From Salticus scenicus (taxonomy: Eukaryota; Arthropoda; Arachnida; Araneae; Salticidae): 64,000 nucleotides of DNA. Position 1 is the first letter of the stretch, and every line of letters starts with the position of its first letter. The translations under genes were made by a program, and so were the position numbers. The DNA lies in the NCBI GenBank assembly GCA_963930645.1, contig OZ005648.1, positions 104,915,167 to 104,979,166 on the forward strand, read 5' to 3'. Under the pieces are notes generated by a model that saw only the letters and a list, made by a program, of their open reading frames with translations, was not told the DNA's origin and ran no database searches. Positions 11,830 through 24,443 of this stretch are shown here, in pieces.

Positions 11830-12883
11830 TACATATTTCTTTTCGTGTCAAAAATGTCCCGATCACGGGTTTTAATTTCGTAACTAAACATATCGTTAAA
11901 TATAAAACTATTTTAGCAAATAGTTAGATGCATTTTTTTTTCGAACAAAAAGAACCGGATGACCCATAACGCTATAGATATTTTAAAATTTAATAAAGAT
12001 TAAATGAATTGATCGAATTGAACACGATCTGCGAAAAAAAATTATTTTCGTGAAGGGTTTTTCTTTTCTTGGTAATGAAATAAAAAATATGTTAAAGTTA
12101 TCACCGATGGTAGGCACTTCTTACACGCAGTAAAAAGAAATATTCAAATCATAGGTCTATAAATTCCACGTTTCTTGATTAATAGCTCATTTCTCATTTT
12201 TCATCCTACTTATTCGTATATAAAATTTTGATTTAACCTATCTTCTTTGGTGCAGGTAAAGGATGACAATTGTCATGAAATTTTCTTCGTCCAATTGAGT
12301 GTGCTACATGCTGCAGTTATCTGTGATAGAATTCACTTTTAAGTTTTAATTTGTGTTCATTGCGAACACATACAATAAGAGTGATATGCATGTAAACATT
12401 TGCCTCCATCCAATTAAATATAATTTTCCTAAAGTACAGCGCTTCCATCGATGAAAATGTTACGTTTTTTCTTTGCCCTTCCTCTTCCCCCCTCCCTTCC
12501 CCTCCCCCCCCCAAAAAAAAAAAATCTCTTTTTACGAGAATAATTTTATTCGCAAATTGCGTTCAGCTCTACGATTTCCTTCAAATTTTATCCATTTTTA
12601 AAATATTAAGATTAAAAACACTTTTAAAAACACATTTTCTGAAAATTATACTTTATTTAAAAACATTTTTTTAAATTATCCAGTGCTTTTCACTTTGAAA
12701 AATCAAAGCGTCATCAGGGATTTAATACATGTTTCCAATGAGCAGTTTTTATATATTTTACATTTCACGGTTGACAGTCAAGTCCTTTAGTAAATTGAGG
12801 AGTGTTGAATAACTTGTGAAATCTGGTGAAGGTTGGATCAAGGAGCGAAGAAAAGGAAGGAGTGGAACTTTCATGATTATCAA
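11830..12883. other. AT-rich intergenic
   Basis: No gene or element is supported. There is a pyrimidine-rich tract at 12,475-12,512, and the frame across it is low-complexity. Confidence 0.55.
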
Positions 12884-13086
12884 GCATACTTGCCAACATA
12901 CTAATTAATATTCCGTAGTATTGTCAGCCCCGCTTTTTTTCTCACACCAGTATCTTTTTAGAGTATTTTTCTTCTTATTTAATCGTAATTGCATTTGGAG
13001 AATATTACTTAATAAAATTATTGGTGTGAGAAAAAGGGCGGGACAAACAACACTACGGAATATTAATTAGGATCTTGGCAAGTATG
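12884..13086. mobile_element. family C foldback MITE, copy C1
   Basis: The termini CATACTTGCCAACATACTAA and the complementary right end ('ggatcttggcaagtatg') form a long imperfect hairpin. Inside is the family core: 'cacaccag', then 'agagtatttttcttcttatt', 'taatcgtaattgcatttgga', and 'ggtgtgagaaaaagggcggg'. It is nearly the same as C2 at 26,289. Confidence 0.8.
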
Positions 13087-13111
13087 TTACCAAGACACTG
13101 AATGTAGTAGT

Positions 13112-13255
13112 TGTAACTATTGTACGATCAACAAAGTGCTGCAAGTAGAAGCTGTAACTATTGTAGGAACCATAAAGTGTTGCAAGTAGAAACTGTAACT
13201 ATTGTAGGGTCATCAATGTGCCGCCTGTAGAAGCTGTAATTGTTGTAAGAGAAAT
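13112..13255. repeat. 41-bp tandem repeat, ~3.5 units
   Basis: Units begin at 13,112, 13,153, 13,194 and 13,235, exactly 41 bases apart. Each opens with a block like TGTAACTATTGTAGG and ends near 'gcaagtagaagc'. The minus frame across it is not a gene. Confidence 0.85.
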
Positions 13256-13765
13256 ATTTGCAATGAAGGATCTTACGTACTTCAACAATTCGGACAGCAA
13301 AAAAGTAAAGAGATATTGTAGTATCACGAAAGTGGTGCATGCAGAAAAAGAAAATATTATAGGTGTGTATTGAAAATCACATGAGGAGTAAAATTATAAG
13401 ACACTAAAAAGAATCACAACATTAGTTACCTTCTCTTTTAGAGATAATTTATACATTTTAAAATGTTTGCAGACTTATGGGAGTCCGTGTATTTCGTGCG
13501 CTTAAAGAAGTTTAAACTAAAAAAAAAAAAAAAAAAACCGTACTGATATAACCTAAATTACAATAAAAATTTGTGGGTTATATGAATAAAATTTGTAAAT
13601 ATTCAATGAAATTACATTTATTACTATTATTATTATTATTTAAGGCAGAAAAATTTCAATAGTAAAATTTTGTAATTGGTAGCATCTTTCTTGCGATAAA
13701 AGTATTTTTCTTCTGAGACTATAAAAAACAAATTAGATATAAATAGTATCAACTTTTGCATTAAG

Positions 13766-14590
13766 GTAAACGCATCAGTAGTGGACACTTTAAGGACATT
13801 TTCCAGGTATTTTTTGTGTAATTTCCTAAATTTAAAAGTTTCAAAAAATAATTAATATGTCAAACCTTTACTAACTCTTTCTTAACACGACTGTATTATG
13901 AAAATTGCTAATTGTAGCATTTACATATGTAAAAAATAAAAAAATCTGAAGAGCTTAAAATGAGCCACTAGTGGACACACTAAAAACCCAGTAGTGGACC
14001 TTTTTTTTCCAGTAGTGGAACTTTTTTTTTCCAGTAGTGGACTCCTTTGAATTTTTGCGTTAAAATTCAACTCTAAAATTGCTAGATTACAGAATTGTGT
14101 CCTCTACTGGATCTGGCATTAAAAGTAACATGAGCCAGTAGTGAACAGGACAGGGCTGTCCACTATTTGTCATGATGATATTTTTTGGTACCAGTAGTGG
14201 ACACCCATAAAAATACTATGTGTTAATACAAGATTTAAAAATTAGCACACTAAATGAATTCTGCATACATATTTAGTCATATGAAAGCAAAAGGTAGAAG
14301 AAATCAGTTAAAAATAAGCAGAGAGCGAGAAAATAAAAATTCATTTTCTTATTCAAAGTGATAAGAAGAAAACGGCGAAATCACAAAAAGTCCAAATTTT
14401 TTTAGTTAAACTAACATTATTTTAAAACTAATGGCCGGAAATATTTTTTGTTAAAGGGTTTAACAATAAAGGACTATAACCACCTTCCTGAACATTGCTC
14501 GAATCTTCAGAATTTTTAGGTAGCTTATTTTTCAAGTTTCAAATTAAAAGTGTCCACTACTGGTACAGGGTCCACTACTAGTGCGTTTAC
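13766..14590. mobile_element. TIR element with many CAGTAGTGGAC motifs
   Basis: The left end GTAAACGCATCAGTAGTGGA and the right end (inward GTAAACGCACTAGTAGTGGA) are inverted repeats. Within the ~825 bp, the motif (C)CAGTAGTGGAC(A) recurs at least eight times in both orientations, clustered at 13,965-14,045 and towards both ends. Subterminal motif clusters like this are typical transposase-binding sites of DNA transposons. There is no coding frame, so it is non-autonomous. I cannot assign the superfamily and see no clear target duplication. Confidence 0.65.
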
Positions 14591-15091
14591 GTTACATTTA
14601 ATTATATAAATTACTTTTTCACCTGCCTACATTAAAACAGTATTTGGAAGTACTTAAAATGATCATTTGGAGATCTTATTAATTTAAAAACGTCACTTCA
14701 TTCCTTAAGAAAAAAAAAAAAAAAAAGCTTAAGTCTTATTAAATAATTTTTAAAGAATAAAATATAACAATAAGGCTTTACGTAATTAAATATAAATATA
14801 TATATAATTAAATATTTGTTAATTTGTTTATTTTTCATTTTTTAAGACTGCTAATTAAATTCAAAATAACGAGAATGAAAGCATAATCTTCTTAGGAAAA
14901 AAGAAAACAAACTGGAAATAAAACTCGATGTATGCGAAAAATAGATTCCATTTAATTATAAATGTACTTTAAAAAAATTAATTAAGGTTTAGGGCAAATT
15001 AATAAAAATCACGCAAAATAAATTTATATATATTTTTTTAAATAGTAAGTTGCTTTAAAGTACCACAAAAGAAGGATTATTTGACCTTTTA

Positions 15092-15130
<39 letters not shown>

Positions 15131-15239
15131 CTAAATATTCAAATCTTTTGGGGTGTTACTTGTTTTATGTTTATTTTGAAGATTTCTTAATAATATTGGA
15201 TTAAAACAAATTCTTAAATTATATTTTACTATACTCTAT
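14591..15239. other. AT-rich intergenic
   Basis: Poly(A), (TA)n (15,091-15,114) and poly(T) tracts. No gene or element boundary is seen. Confidence 0.6.
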
Positions 15240-16690
15240 TCTGTTGAGATAAATTTCAGATAGTAAATCGAATATGTTGAATAGATAGATAGATTTATAC
15301 GTGTGTGTGTATAACTTTCGAAATAATACTCCGAATTGAATCAAATTTGGGCAGTGTCTTATCTTATGAACAGCTTGGATGAGTTTCTTAACCAGTTTCC
15401 TCCGACATTTTGTTTTCAAGTGGAGACCACTTGAAAATTTCAAATTCAAATTGTAAAAAGCGTATTTCGATTTTTTTATTTTATATATATATATACATAG
15501 ACCATAATGTGTCTCAATCAAGCCTATTGATGAACTTTATCCGCTATTTTTAACACAATGGCGGATATCTTAAGCTAAGCGGTGCCACTTGAAATCAGGC
15601 TACCACTTGAAAATTTAAAATCACGATAACATCCAAAATAATATACAATATCGAACCAAATTTCGACAATGAACTTATCTTTTAAATATTTTGAATGAGA
15701 TTGTTAACCAAATTGCTCCGCCATTTTGTTTTCAAGTGGATATCACTTAAAAATTTCAAATTCACACTGTATAAAACGTATTTAATACAGGATTTGCTCA
15801 AATTTTGATGTATACATAGACTATATAAAGGTCACAGTCAAGTTTATTAATGAACTTTATACGCCATTTTAAACAAAGTGCGGATGTTATAATCTAAGCG
15901 AGACAGCTTGAAATTATTCTACCACTTGAAAATTTATATACATGATAACTTTTTAAATTCTGATTCAATTCAAACCAAAGTTGGACAGTGATCTTATCCT
16001 CTAATTATCAAATATCTTGGACAAGTTCACATGTTAACTAGCTCCGCCACTTTATTTCCAAGTGGCGGCCTCTTGAACATTTGTCATTATGACAACTTTT
16101 GTAATACTGAATCAATTTATATCAAATTTGTGTAGTGGATTTATCATTCAAATATCTCAGAAAAGTTCGCTGGGCATCTCACTTAGCTTTTTTGTTTCCA
16201 AGTGGTGGCCACATGGAATCACGGTGCCACTTAAAAATTTCTTATCACGATGACTTTTGAAATACTGAATTAGTTTAAACCAAAGTTGGACATTGAACTT
16301 ATCATACAAATGTCTAGGATGATTTCGCTGCGCAAGTTGCTCTGCCATTTTGTTTCCAAGTTACAACCACTTAGACTGCCACTTGAAAATTTGTCATAAC
16401 AATAACTTTTGAAATGCCTCACTGATTCGAACCAAAGTTGGACAATGAACTTATGAATCAAATATCTTGGATGAGTTTTCAGGGTAATTGGTCCGTCATA
16501 TTGTTTCCAAGTGGCCACCACTTGAAAATTTGTTATCATGGTAACTTTTGAAATACTTAATCTATTCAAACCAAAGTTGAAATATAGATTTATCATTCAA
16601 ATATCATCAAGCCTATTATCTATCACCAAGTCCATTAAAAATTTGTAGCCACCATTTTGAAACCAAATGGCGGCTACTTGATAAGGAGAA
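15240..16690. repeat. degenerate tandem array, ~150/320-bp units
   Basis: A landmark like 'ttgtttccaagtgg' recurs near 15,411, 15,727, 16,053, 16,193, 16,350 and 16,501. It is each time associated with 'ccacttgaaaattt', 'aaccaaagttggaca' and 'caaatatcttggatgag'. The first spacings are about 320 bases and the later ones 140-157, so the long units are probably dimers. The three minus-strand frames here are different registers of the same repeat and are not genes. Confidence 0.75.
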
Positions 16691-17515
16691 AGAAATCAAC
16701 CTATCCTTCCGAATGAGCCCGAAGGACTTATTATTATTTTTTTTTTATTGTTTTCTAAGTAAGGTTTGGATGTTTACGATGCGAATTAACCTATTTTTGC
16801 AAAATTAACGCATTTCAGGCAGGAAATGTTGATGGCATTCCAAAAGAATAATAATCCCCGCCCTCTGGCTTCTTGTGAAACAATACTTTACTTTTTTTTT
16901 TTTTTTTTTTTAATTTTATTTTGTTTGACTCTTTGTAGGACACTAGCACATATAAACGAATGAAATTTACCATATCAATTGTTGATGACAAAATTCAATT
17001 AGTTAATCTTGACTTTGTTAAATAATTTGATGTTTTAGAGAAACATATAAAAGAGTGATTTATTACACAAAATAGGAATATATTTGAACTGTATTTCCTT
17101 TTTCTTGAATATTAAATATCCTTTTGCAGATTTTTACCATTAACTTTTTCTTTAAGGTTTGTTATCTATAATTTTGTATATTGTATTATATTGTAGGTTT
17201 GTACGCATCAAATTAAATGTAAAACTTTATAGAAACACTTTCATGCGGGGCTTACAGCCATAAGAATACAAAAGAAAAATATAGCCAAAAGAAAAACTCC
17301 TTTTTTCTTTTAATATAAACTTTTTTTCTTAAAATTTATCGCTATTATTATTATTATTATTATTATATTATTATTATTATCATTATTATCATTATTATCA
17401 TTATTACAATTATTGTTTTTGTCTTGCTATTTACATTTTTGTAGCTGAATAATGTAGGCTTCATATGCCTCAAGCTATTTAAATTTTAACGCATAAAGTT
17501 ACGTAATAAATTATT
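16691..17515. other. AT-rich intergenic with (ATT)n
   Basis: Contains poly(T) near 16,890 and an (ATT)n microsatellite (17,342-17,405). No gene is supported. Confidence 0.6.
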
Positions 17516-17747
17516 TAACCAGTTACTAGTCGCTAGTTGTTCGATTTGCCGTCCATCCCTTCACTTTTTATTCAGCAGCCACCAAAAATTTTTAGAAGTG
17601 GCATTTGATATATATAAAAGCAGAATCGACTCGAATAATCGTCGATTATGTATATCATATGCCATTTCTAAAATTTTTTGGTGGCTGTTGAATAAACACT
17701 GAAGAAATGGGCTGCGAATCGAGCAACTAACAACTACTAACGGGTTA
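17516..17747. mobile_element. long-armed foldback MITE
   Basis: About 100-base arms pair from 'taaccagttactagtcgcta' on the left to 'tagtaacgggtta'-type sequence on the right. The inner arms are near perfect: 'cagcagccaccaaaaatttt' against its complement. There is a short central spacer and no coding capacity. Confidence 0.75.
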
Positions 17748-18036
17748 CAAAAAAATTTAATTCATAATTTGTATTTAAGAAGAAAAAATGTAAGTCATTT
17801 ACGCCTTAGAGGAATAAAAAAAAAAGATTAACTGTGTGAAAACGTTAAATTTATATTATGCGTTATAGAGACATGTTTACCGTACTGTATGAGTACTAGT
17901 CACAATTTTTGGTCGTGCTTTGTAGTAACGCGTTATAAGGAACTTAACTCTAGTTATTCAGATAAGTTTAGATGCGAACACAATGCCCTTTATAGAAGCT
18001 AGTTCGAGAGAAATGATGAGTGCCGAGTACCCGGGG

Positions 18037-18265
18037 AACTAAATTCTTGATAGTGTTACAAGCAAAAATGTATTTGGGTTCCGTCTATACATTTAGAAAA
18101 GTCTATCTATTTATTAACACATTAAGATTCATATTCGTTTGATTTCATAATTAATATTTCCGTACTTTTTTTCCGGTATGAATCTTAATGAATATATAGA
18201 CTTTTCTAAATGTATAGACGGAACCCAAATACATTTTTGCTTGTAACACTATCAAGAATTTAGTT
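18037..18265. mobile_element. foldback MITE with perfect ~70-bp arms
   Basis: The first 70 bases (starting AACTAAATTCTTGATAGTG) are matched exactly by the complement of the last 70. Pairing resumes further in, around 'cattaagattcata'. Perfect arms suggest a recent element or arm conversion. No target duplication is certain. Confidence 0.85.
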
Positions 18266-18356
18266 AAAGTATATAATATCTAATATACTTGATGACCGAT
18301 ACCATCGATTTTTCATATAAAGAGGTATTATAACGTTATGCGTAACACATTCATAG

Positions 18357-18525
18357 TAGCCGATATTTCTAATTTGTTCTGCATTTAATATATTTTTTTT
18401 TTCTTTTGTCACACCGCTTTTTATACAGTAATTTTCTCCAACATATACTTCGATTAAATAAGAAGAATATTGCTCTAAAAAAAAAAAATCATAACAATGT
18501 TCCGTAAAAAATTAGAAATAGTCGC
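18357..18525. mobile_element. family C foldback remnant (core reversed)
   Basis: The outer arms 'tttctaatttgttctg' and its near complement at 18,500-18,520 flank the family C core in the opposite orientation: 'gtaattttctccaacatata', 'cttcgattaaataagaaga', 'attgctctaaa'. Confidence 0.55.
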
Positions 18526-18947
18526 ATATAAGGATGTTTAGATATATAACCAACAGCGAAACATTATTTCAGTGGTAGAATTTGGAACCGTGGAAAACTC
18601 TAAATGACCCCTATTAATCCGCATTAGGCTAAGTTTAACGAATTTGATACCGTCCAAAGAAGCAAAAAACGCCTGATCACTGAATGGCGACCACATGCTC
18701 TACAAGCGACCTGAGCATACCGTAGAAAATGTGCAAAATTTATGTGATGAAGTAAACAATAATATGATGAAATAAATAATTTATATAGGATAGTTCTTGA
18801 ATTAATCGTTATTTTCAACATAAAGGATTTTTTATCAGTTTATCTATAATTATAAAAATTTATACTATTCATAATTATTTATTTTACTTAAATTTAATAC
18901 TGTTTAATCTGAAGGTGTACATACACCTATTTACTTTGTAGCTTTTT

Positions 18948-19943
18948 TACTTTCTTCTATATTCAATAGAAGAAAGTATTGGATTCCTAAAAATTTTCAA
19001 ATTCCGGTTTTCGACGGAATTACTTGTTTTGAGAGGTCTGAACACGATTTGACCGTTTTTAGAAAATGTCTGTCTGTCTGTCCGTGTGTGCGTGTGACAA
19101 AAATTTTGTGGCGACTGTATCTCCGGAACTACTGTTCAGAATTGTATGTAAATTTATATGTAGATGCACCTTCACCTATATTAGTGCCTATCAACTTTTG
19201 GTGTCAACCGCTCAACAAGTGGCGCTGCTATACAGCGATTTCCGCAATTTAAGAAAGAGAGTATAATATCTCAGATTCTATTGCGTATAATCAATCAGAA
19301 CTTGATATGTGACAAGGCCATTATAAGACACGCTGATTCAGTTTGAATGCTTATAGGCCTACAGGTGGCGCTGCTATACAGCAATTTCCGCAGTTTAAGG
19401 GAAGGCTATATCTCAGCAATTACTGCACATAATTGCATATAAATTTATCAGTTGATGCACCGTGACATAAATTAGCGCCTCTTAACTTTTGGTGTCAACC
19501 GCTCAAAAGGTGGCGCTGCTACACGGCGATTTCCGAAATTTAAGGGAAGGCTATATCTCAGGTTCAATTTTGCATGCATCAAACTTGATATGGAAGAATG
19601 CCATAATGAGGCATTATGCCTATTCAATTTGGATGCTTTTCGGCCAGTAGGTGGCACTCTTATACTGAAAATTTCATCCATAATGGGAAGGCTATATCAC
19701 AAATTCTATGGAATATAACTGTACGAAAATTGATATGTGAGATAACCATTATAAAAACGCATATCTTACGATGTTATTTATGGATAATAAAACTGTCTGC
19801 CTTTGGATATTTAGTGTTAGTTTTCTCTAAGATGAAAATAGTTTGCATTCATCACGTTAGATAATTTTAATAAATCATTTGCACTTAGGGAATTTGCATA
19901 AGAAAATATAGAAGAAAGTCTTGTGGTGGCCACAACATACTGG
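18948..19943 (+). mobile_element. B-family hairpin-led repeat, copy B1
   Basis: It begins with a perfect 13-bp hairpin: arm TACTTTCTTCTAT (18,948-18,960), 5-base loop, arm ATAGAAGAAAGTA (18,966-18,978). It ends with a direct copy of that arm, ATAGAAGAAAGTC (19,908-19,920), followed at once by a second hairpin, TTGTGG-TGG-CCACAA (19,921-19,935). The interior has a GTCTGTCTGTCCGTGTG-type tract and degenerate internal repeats ('ggtggcgctgctatacagc' three times, near 19,210, 19,364 and 19,510). The first ~120 bases align with the A family, so A and B are diverged relatives. The overlapping short frames here are repeat sequence. Confidence 0.75.
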
Positions 19944-20869
19944 TTTTACAAAAGATCTGTTAAATAACACATTTTCTCCCAAAATATTTGCCCTTTCTAA
20001 TATTAAATTAAACACTTTTAGATAATAAAAACTATAAATCAGTAGCAAATTATATAATTTATCTGTTTTATATTTATCAAAAAATATTCGATAGAAATGT
20101 AATGTATCATTAAGAAACTTAAGTGAAGTTGGTTTTACTTAACATATAAAACTAATCTTAATTTTAACGTGAAATAAATAATTTTAATATAATTTTAAAA
20201 GTTTCAAAAATAACTAATATATATTCTCAAATGACACTCTGAGTTTCCAGTTTAATTACTTTTAATTACGCTGCAAATTATTTCAGTTTTTATATAGGTA
20301 ATTATAACTCTTTAATTTCAAAGAACCCAGTTATTGATTTTTCTTTCCGTGTAACAATTTTAACTCTTTCCGCAAGTTTATTAATGTGTATTACAATATG
20401 TCACTTTCCATCACTTTCATTCTGAAGAAAACAAATTGTGAAATAGTCTTTCTTGTGTTTGGTCGTATTAATTATAATTTAATCCATTCATTTTAATTAT
20501 TAGAATGATTATTTATAAATTTAGACAGCTTTTTTTCTGAATTATTAAATCGAATTCCTAACAAAAATTAAGAGAGTACTACACGTTGTTTGCCTGAATT
20601 TGAATATATCGTAACATTTTCAGGTTATTCTAAAAAACAACCTTCTCTAAAATATATATACAGATACACAATAAAATTTATTATATTATTCTAATAAAAA
20701 ATGTACAGAATTCTAGTTTAAATAAAATTGTTTTTTTTTCTTTTAAATGTTTATTTATTCACAAAACATTTCATAAAGTTCGCAGTATTTTGTTTTTTCA
20801 AGTACACATTTATTTTATTTTTTTATATGATGAAAAGTTAAATTTCTTTTATTATCAGGAAAAATTTCA
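19944..20869. other. AT-rich intergenic
   Basis: No gene, TIR pair or array is supported. Confidence 0.6.
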
Positions 20870-21830
20870 GGAACGTTAGTAGAGGCCTAACTGCGGAGAC
20901 TCGAAAATATTTTAAATTCTGTGTGTCTATATATCTGCACTCCGAAAACCGCCTCAAGAATCACCCATTTGACTTACAAATTGGTACACATGTTGGGTAT
21001 TCTTGGAATTGCTACACATGATGTTTATTTTTGTCTGTGTTCTGCTTGTGGTTCGAGTATTGGTACACACTAAAGTATTTCTTATCATTGCGACCAATGG
21101 ACAAACTTTGTATGTGCGGCGATAGCGGCAGTAAACATAATCTGATTGACATGTAATTCCGTACACACGTTTATGAGCAGTACACAATTAGCTTTATTCA
21201 TTTATTTATTTTTTTATTTTTTTTTTTGCGTGCATTTTTATACGGTTTGTGTACAGGGACACACCAAAGTATTTTTTATCAGGAAAATTTAGTATGATTA
21301 CACTGCATTCAATATAATTAAAGATCTATAAACTTTGACACGCTTAAAATAATTTTGTATCTATAGAAAAATTTATGAATACACATGATAATTATCTACA
21401 GGACCACATAAAATAATTTGAAGAACGTTACACAATCATCAAAATTGATACAAATGTTTTTCAGTTACGTAGAATTAGCTGTGCTGCTCTTCATTGTTTT
21501 TATAATAATTTTAGCTCTTATACAGTAACACAGAAAAGAAATTCATCCTATTACGATCAACAGACTGAATTTCTTTTAATTACATTTTAACATGTTTGTA
21601 CAATATTCATCTCAACTAAAATATCATATGTTGTTAGAATTTTCAAAAGCATGGTTTCTGTAGAAAGAAGCAAACACAGAATTATTAATTATTTTGCGAA
21701 GCTACACAAATAATTACCAATGCAATCATCCTGCAAAAATTTGTTATCGATTTTGGTACAAATATTTATGAGTTACAAGAAATTAACAAAAGGTTATTTG
21801 CTATAAGGATACAATATATATATATACGCA
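20870..21830. repeat. weak, degenerate ~310-450-bp repeats
   Basis: Blocks like 'ttggtacacatgtt' (20,978), 'attgatacaaatgttttt' (21,440) and 'ttttggtacaaatattt' (21,752), each followed by 'agttac(a)(a)gaatta', suggest three or so eroded units. The minus frame at 20,954-21,187 falls within them and is not a credible gene. Confidence 0.3.
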
Positions 21831-21961
21831 CACACATATGGACAAATAGATGCAAAGAGTGTTTGAGGGGAGGTGGCTAATTCTTCCAGAAACGTGTCTG
21901 GTTATAAATTAATATACTTATATGTTAATTCTATAAGTATATACATAAACGTATGTTTGTA

Positions 21962-21965
<4 letters not shown>

Positions 21966-22023
<58 letters not shown>
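21966..22023. repeat. (TA)n microsatellite
   Basis: An uninterrupted TA run; the frame reading through it is an artefact. Confidence 0.95.
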
Positions 22024-22026
<3 letters not shown>

Positions 22027-22195
22027 TAATAAAGGCTTATCACTTCCCCTTACTGACTCACCAACGCACAGCAAAATCTGCTGGTGCCACTCACACAAAA
22101 CTGGGTTAGATTATAGAACATATAGTATAAACACCTCCTCTAAAAAGCGATTTTACAAAATTTGCCACCAAGAGAGGGGAAGGAGGTTCAGAACG

Positions 22196-22690
22196 TAATT
22201 TTACAAAAACCTTCATCTCTCAAAGAAATAACAGACATCCGTAAAATTTTTGCTTTAAAATATAGTTAACGCAAATAAATAAAAAATAATTTCTGAAATT
22301 TTAGGAATTCGGCCCAACTCCGGAAAGCGGGAGAAGACAAAACTGGATTTTACATGCGCAAAATGGGATTTCACTCAATCCTTCATATCTCAAACAAAAA
22401 AAGAAAAGAAAAAGAAAAGAAATATCTACGTACGATTTCTACTTTAAAATATAGCAAACACAAATATCTAAAAACCGATTTCTGGAATTTAAGGAATTCG
22501 GTACCCGTGGAAGATATATGCAAGCTGTGATTTCACATAACCTTTCATATCTCATACAAATAAAACAAATAACCGTAAGATTTTTGCTTTAACACAAATA
22601 TCTAAAATATAATTTCTGGAATTTTAGAAATCCGATCACCATAAGAGGGGGAGGGAGGCAAAACGTGATTTTACATAACCCTTTATTTTT
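22196..22690. repeat. tandem array, ~160-175-bp units
   Basis: Units start near 22,199, 22,373, 22,534 and 22,670 (partial). Each runs from an 'acataacctttcatatctc' type start through 'gtaagatttttgctttaaaa', 'acaaatatctaaaa' and 'tttctggaattttaggaatt'. Confidence 0.75.
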
Positions 22691-22707
22691 ACATATGTAT
22701 ATATATA

Positions 22708-22882
22708 CAGTGGAACCTGTCTAAAGTGACTACCCTAGGGACCGGCTAAAATGGTCACTATACGCAGGTGGTCACTTTATAAAGGGTCTTTAAAATTGGA
22801 AAAGGGTCGCTTTAGTCGAGAAAATGGTCACTTTAGTCAGGTGGTCACTTTACCAAGGTGGTCACTTTTACAGGTTCCACTG
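22708..22882. mobile_element. TA-flanked MITE, CAGTGGAACCTGT termini
   Basis: TA on both sides. The termini are perfect: CAGTGGAACCTGT on the left and its complement on the right. The interior repeats 'ggtcactttagtc'-like words four times. The terminal sequence is of the pogo/Tigger branch of the Tc1/mariner group, in my recollection. It has no coding capacity. Confidence 0.75.
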
Positions 22883-23225
22883 TATATATATTTATATATA
22901 TAATACATTTATCTGTTGTATTAGCACTGACGTTGTGATTCTATATGGGAATTGGGTCAAGAGTTATTATGTAAAGTCTGTTTCTCGAATCCTGGGGTTT
23001 TGCAAAATCCCTCCGCCCGGAGTAAAAAAATTTCGTAAAATCCGCAGATTTCAACAGAATTCTATGATAAATGGTACATATGAGATGAAAACGACTGTTC
23101 CAATTTCAACTTTTTACTGGACTATATTTCCAAAAACTCATTTTAGTATTTTGAAATTTTTGAATTGGGGGAATGGAGTAAATTTATTACTTCATAGAAT
23201 TTTTCGAAATTTCTCAAGCTTGCTA

Positions 23226-23374
23226 CACTGTAAAAAATATGTCCTATTTGCTGCCAGAAATTCTCTGTAATTTGAGAAAATACGTTCTGACAACGTAATT
23301 TTTTCGTAAATTACGCGTATTTTCTCAAATTACAGAGAATTTCTGGCAGCAAATAGGACATATTTTTTACAGTG
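23226..23374. mobile_element. TA-flanked palindromic MITE, CACTGTAAAAAAT termini
   Basis: Sixty-base arms pair almost perfectly, from CACTGTAAAAAATATGTCC to its complement, around a short loop with 'cgttctgacaacg'. TA lies at both edges. It has no coding capacity; the + frame at 22,824-23,270 merely reads into its left arm. Confidence 0.85.
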
Positions 23375-23474
23375 TATACAAATACTAGTTTAATTTTTTA
23401 TTCGAAATTATTTATTAGCTTGAATGTTGCATATCACCATTTTCTAACAACACTTGTTACAAAATAATAAAAAT

Positions 23475-24443
23475 CTGGTGTGAAACAACCACACGACTTC
23501 CATTACCCCCCACTATTGCACTTATTATATACACTTTTTAGAGATAACGTGATCAGAAGACCTAAAATTGACCTAACGAAGTAGAAATCTAAAAATGTTA
23601 CGGTAAGAGAATCTTGATACACGTGTAAAGATATATAAACTAGGGTTTACATAGTGAATTAAAAAATAAGAAAAAAAATGATAGAGTTATTTTTTGAAAC
23701 ATCAATTTCCGAGATCTAATACTAACCTAGCTAATCAGGATGACAGTTAACTTTCCTGTAATAATCATGTAATACATGAAAAAGGATATCTAAAATGGAT
23801 TATGTAACAATTTACAAGAAAATCGGTAGAGCCGTTTTTAAGATAACAACATTTACCAAAATTTGGCACACACAATTGTTGACGGGAAAACAATAATTAC
23901 ATACAAAAAAATATTTAAAAGAGAATTAATATGGCGAGTTTGAAAAAAATTCGTATAGCCGTTTTTAAAGAAACGTACTTGCGAGAAATGAAATTGAATT
24001 GTTTATACATGTCACCTATCAATTTTTCTGAACAAACCAACTATATCATTAGAAAGTACATCTAATAGAGTGTTTATATAGCACCTCTGAAGAAAATCAT
24101 TAGAGCCATTTTTGAGAAACAGACTTACGGTCCAACTTCCGGTTTCTGATATCTCACTTTCGGTTTTTAAATTTTCACTAACATTTGGAAAATTCAACTG
24201 TACATTAGACCTCTCTCAGTTCTGAAGTTTCATAGTTCTATCTTTAGTAGTTTAAGATATATCATAGCCAGAAGATCACCCACATACATACATATTACAC
24301 ACATACACACATACTGACGAATGGCTAAAAAGTACTTTTTTGGACTCAGGACCTAAAACATGTAAATCAGGTGAAAACTCGATATCGAATTTTTGGACCG
24401 TATACAATACTTTGATTACCTACGTTATCAGGTAATAGACGTA
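23475..24443 (-). mobile_element. A-family hairpin-led repeat, copy A2
   Basis: This is the minus-orientation homologue of A3 (54,431-55,462). At its left edge are the terminal hairpin 'gtgtgaaacaaccacac' and the motif GACTTCCATTACC (23,495-23,507), the complement of A3's 3' motif. At its right edge is a decayed form of the starting hairpin ('caatactttgattaccta' to 'aggtaatagacgta'). The small minus frame at 24,012-24,197 is inside the repeat and resembles one in A1. Confidence 0.75.

Noticed and set aside
13112..13255. 41-bp tandem repeats as a CRISPR array
   Set aside because: Units are directly adjacent with no spacers, in eukaryotic DNA.
15219..16596. Three overlapping minus frames of 63-108 codons
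   Set aside because: They read the degenerate tandem array in different registers.
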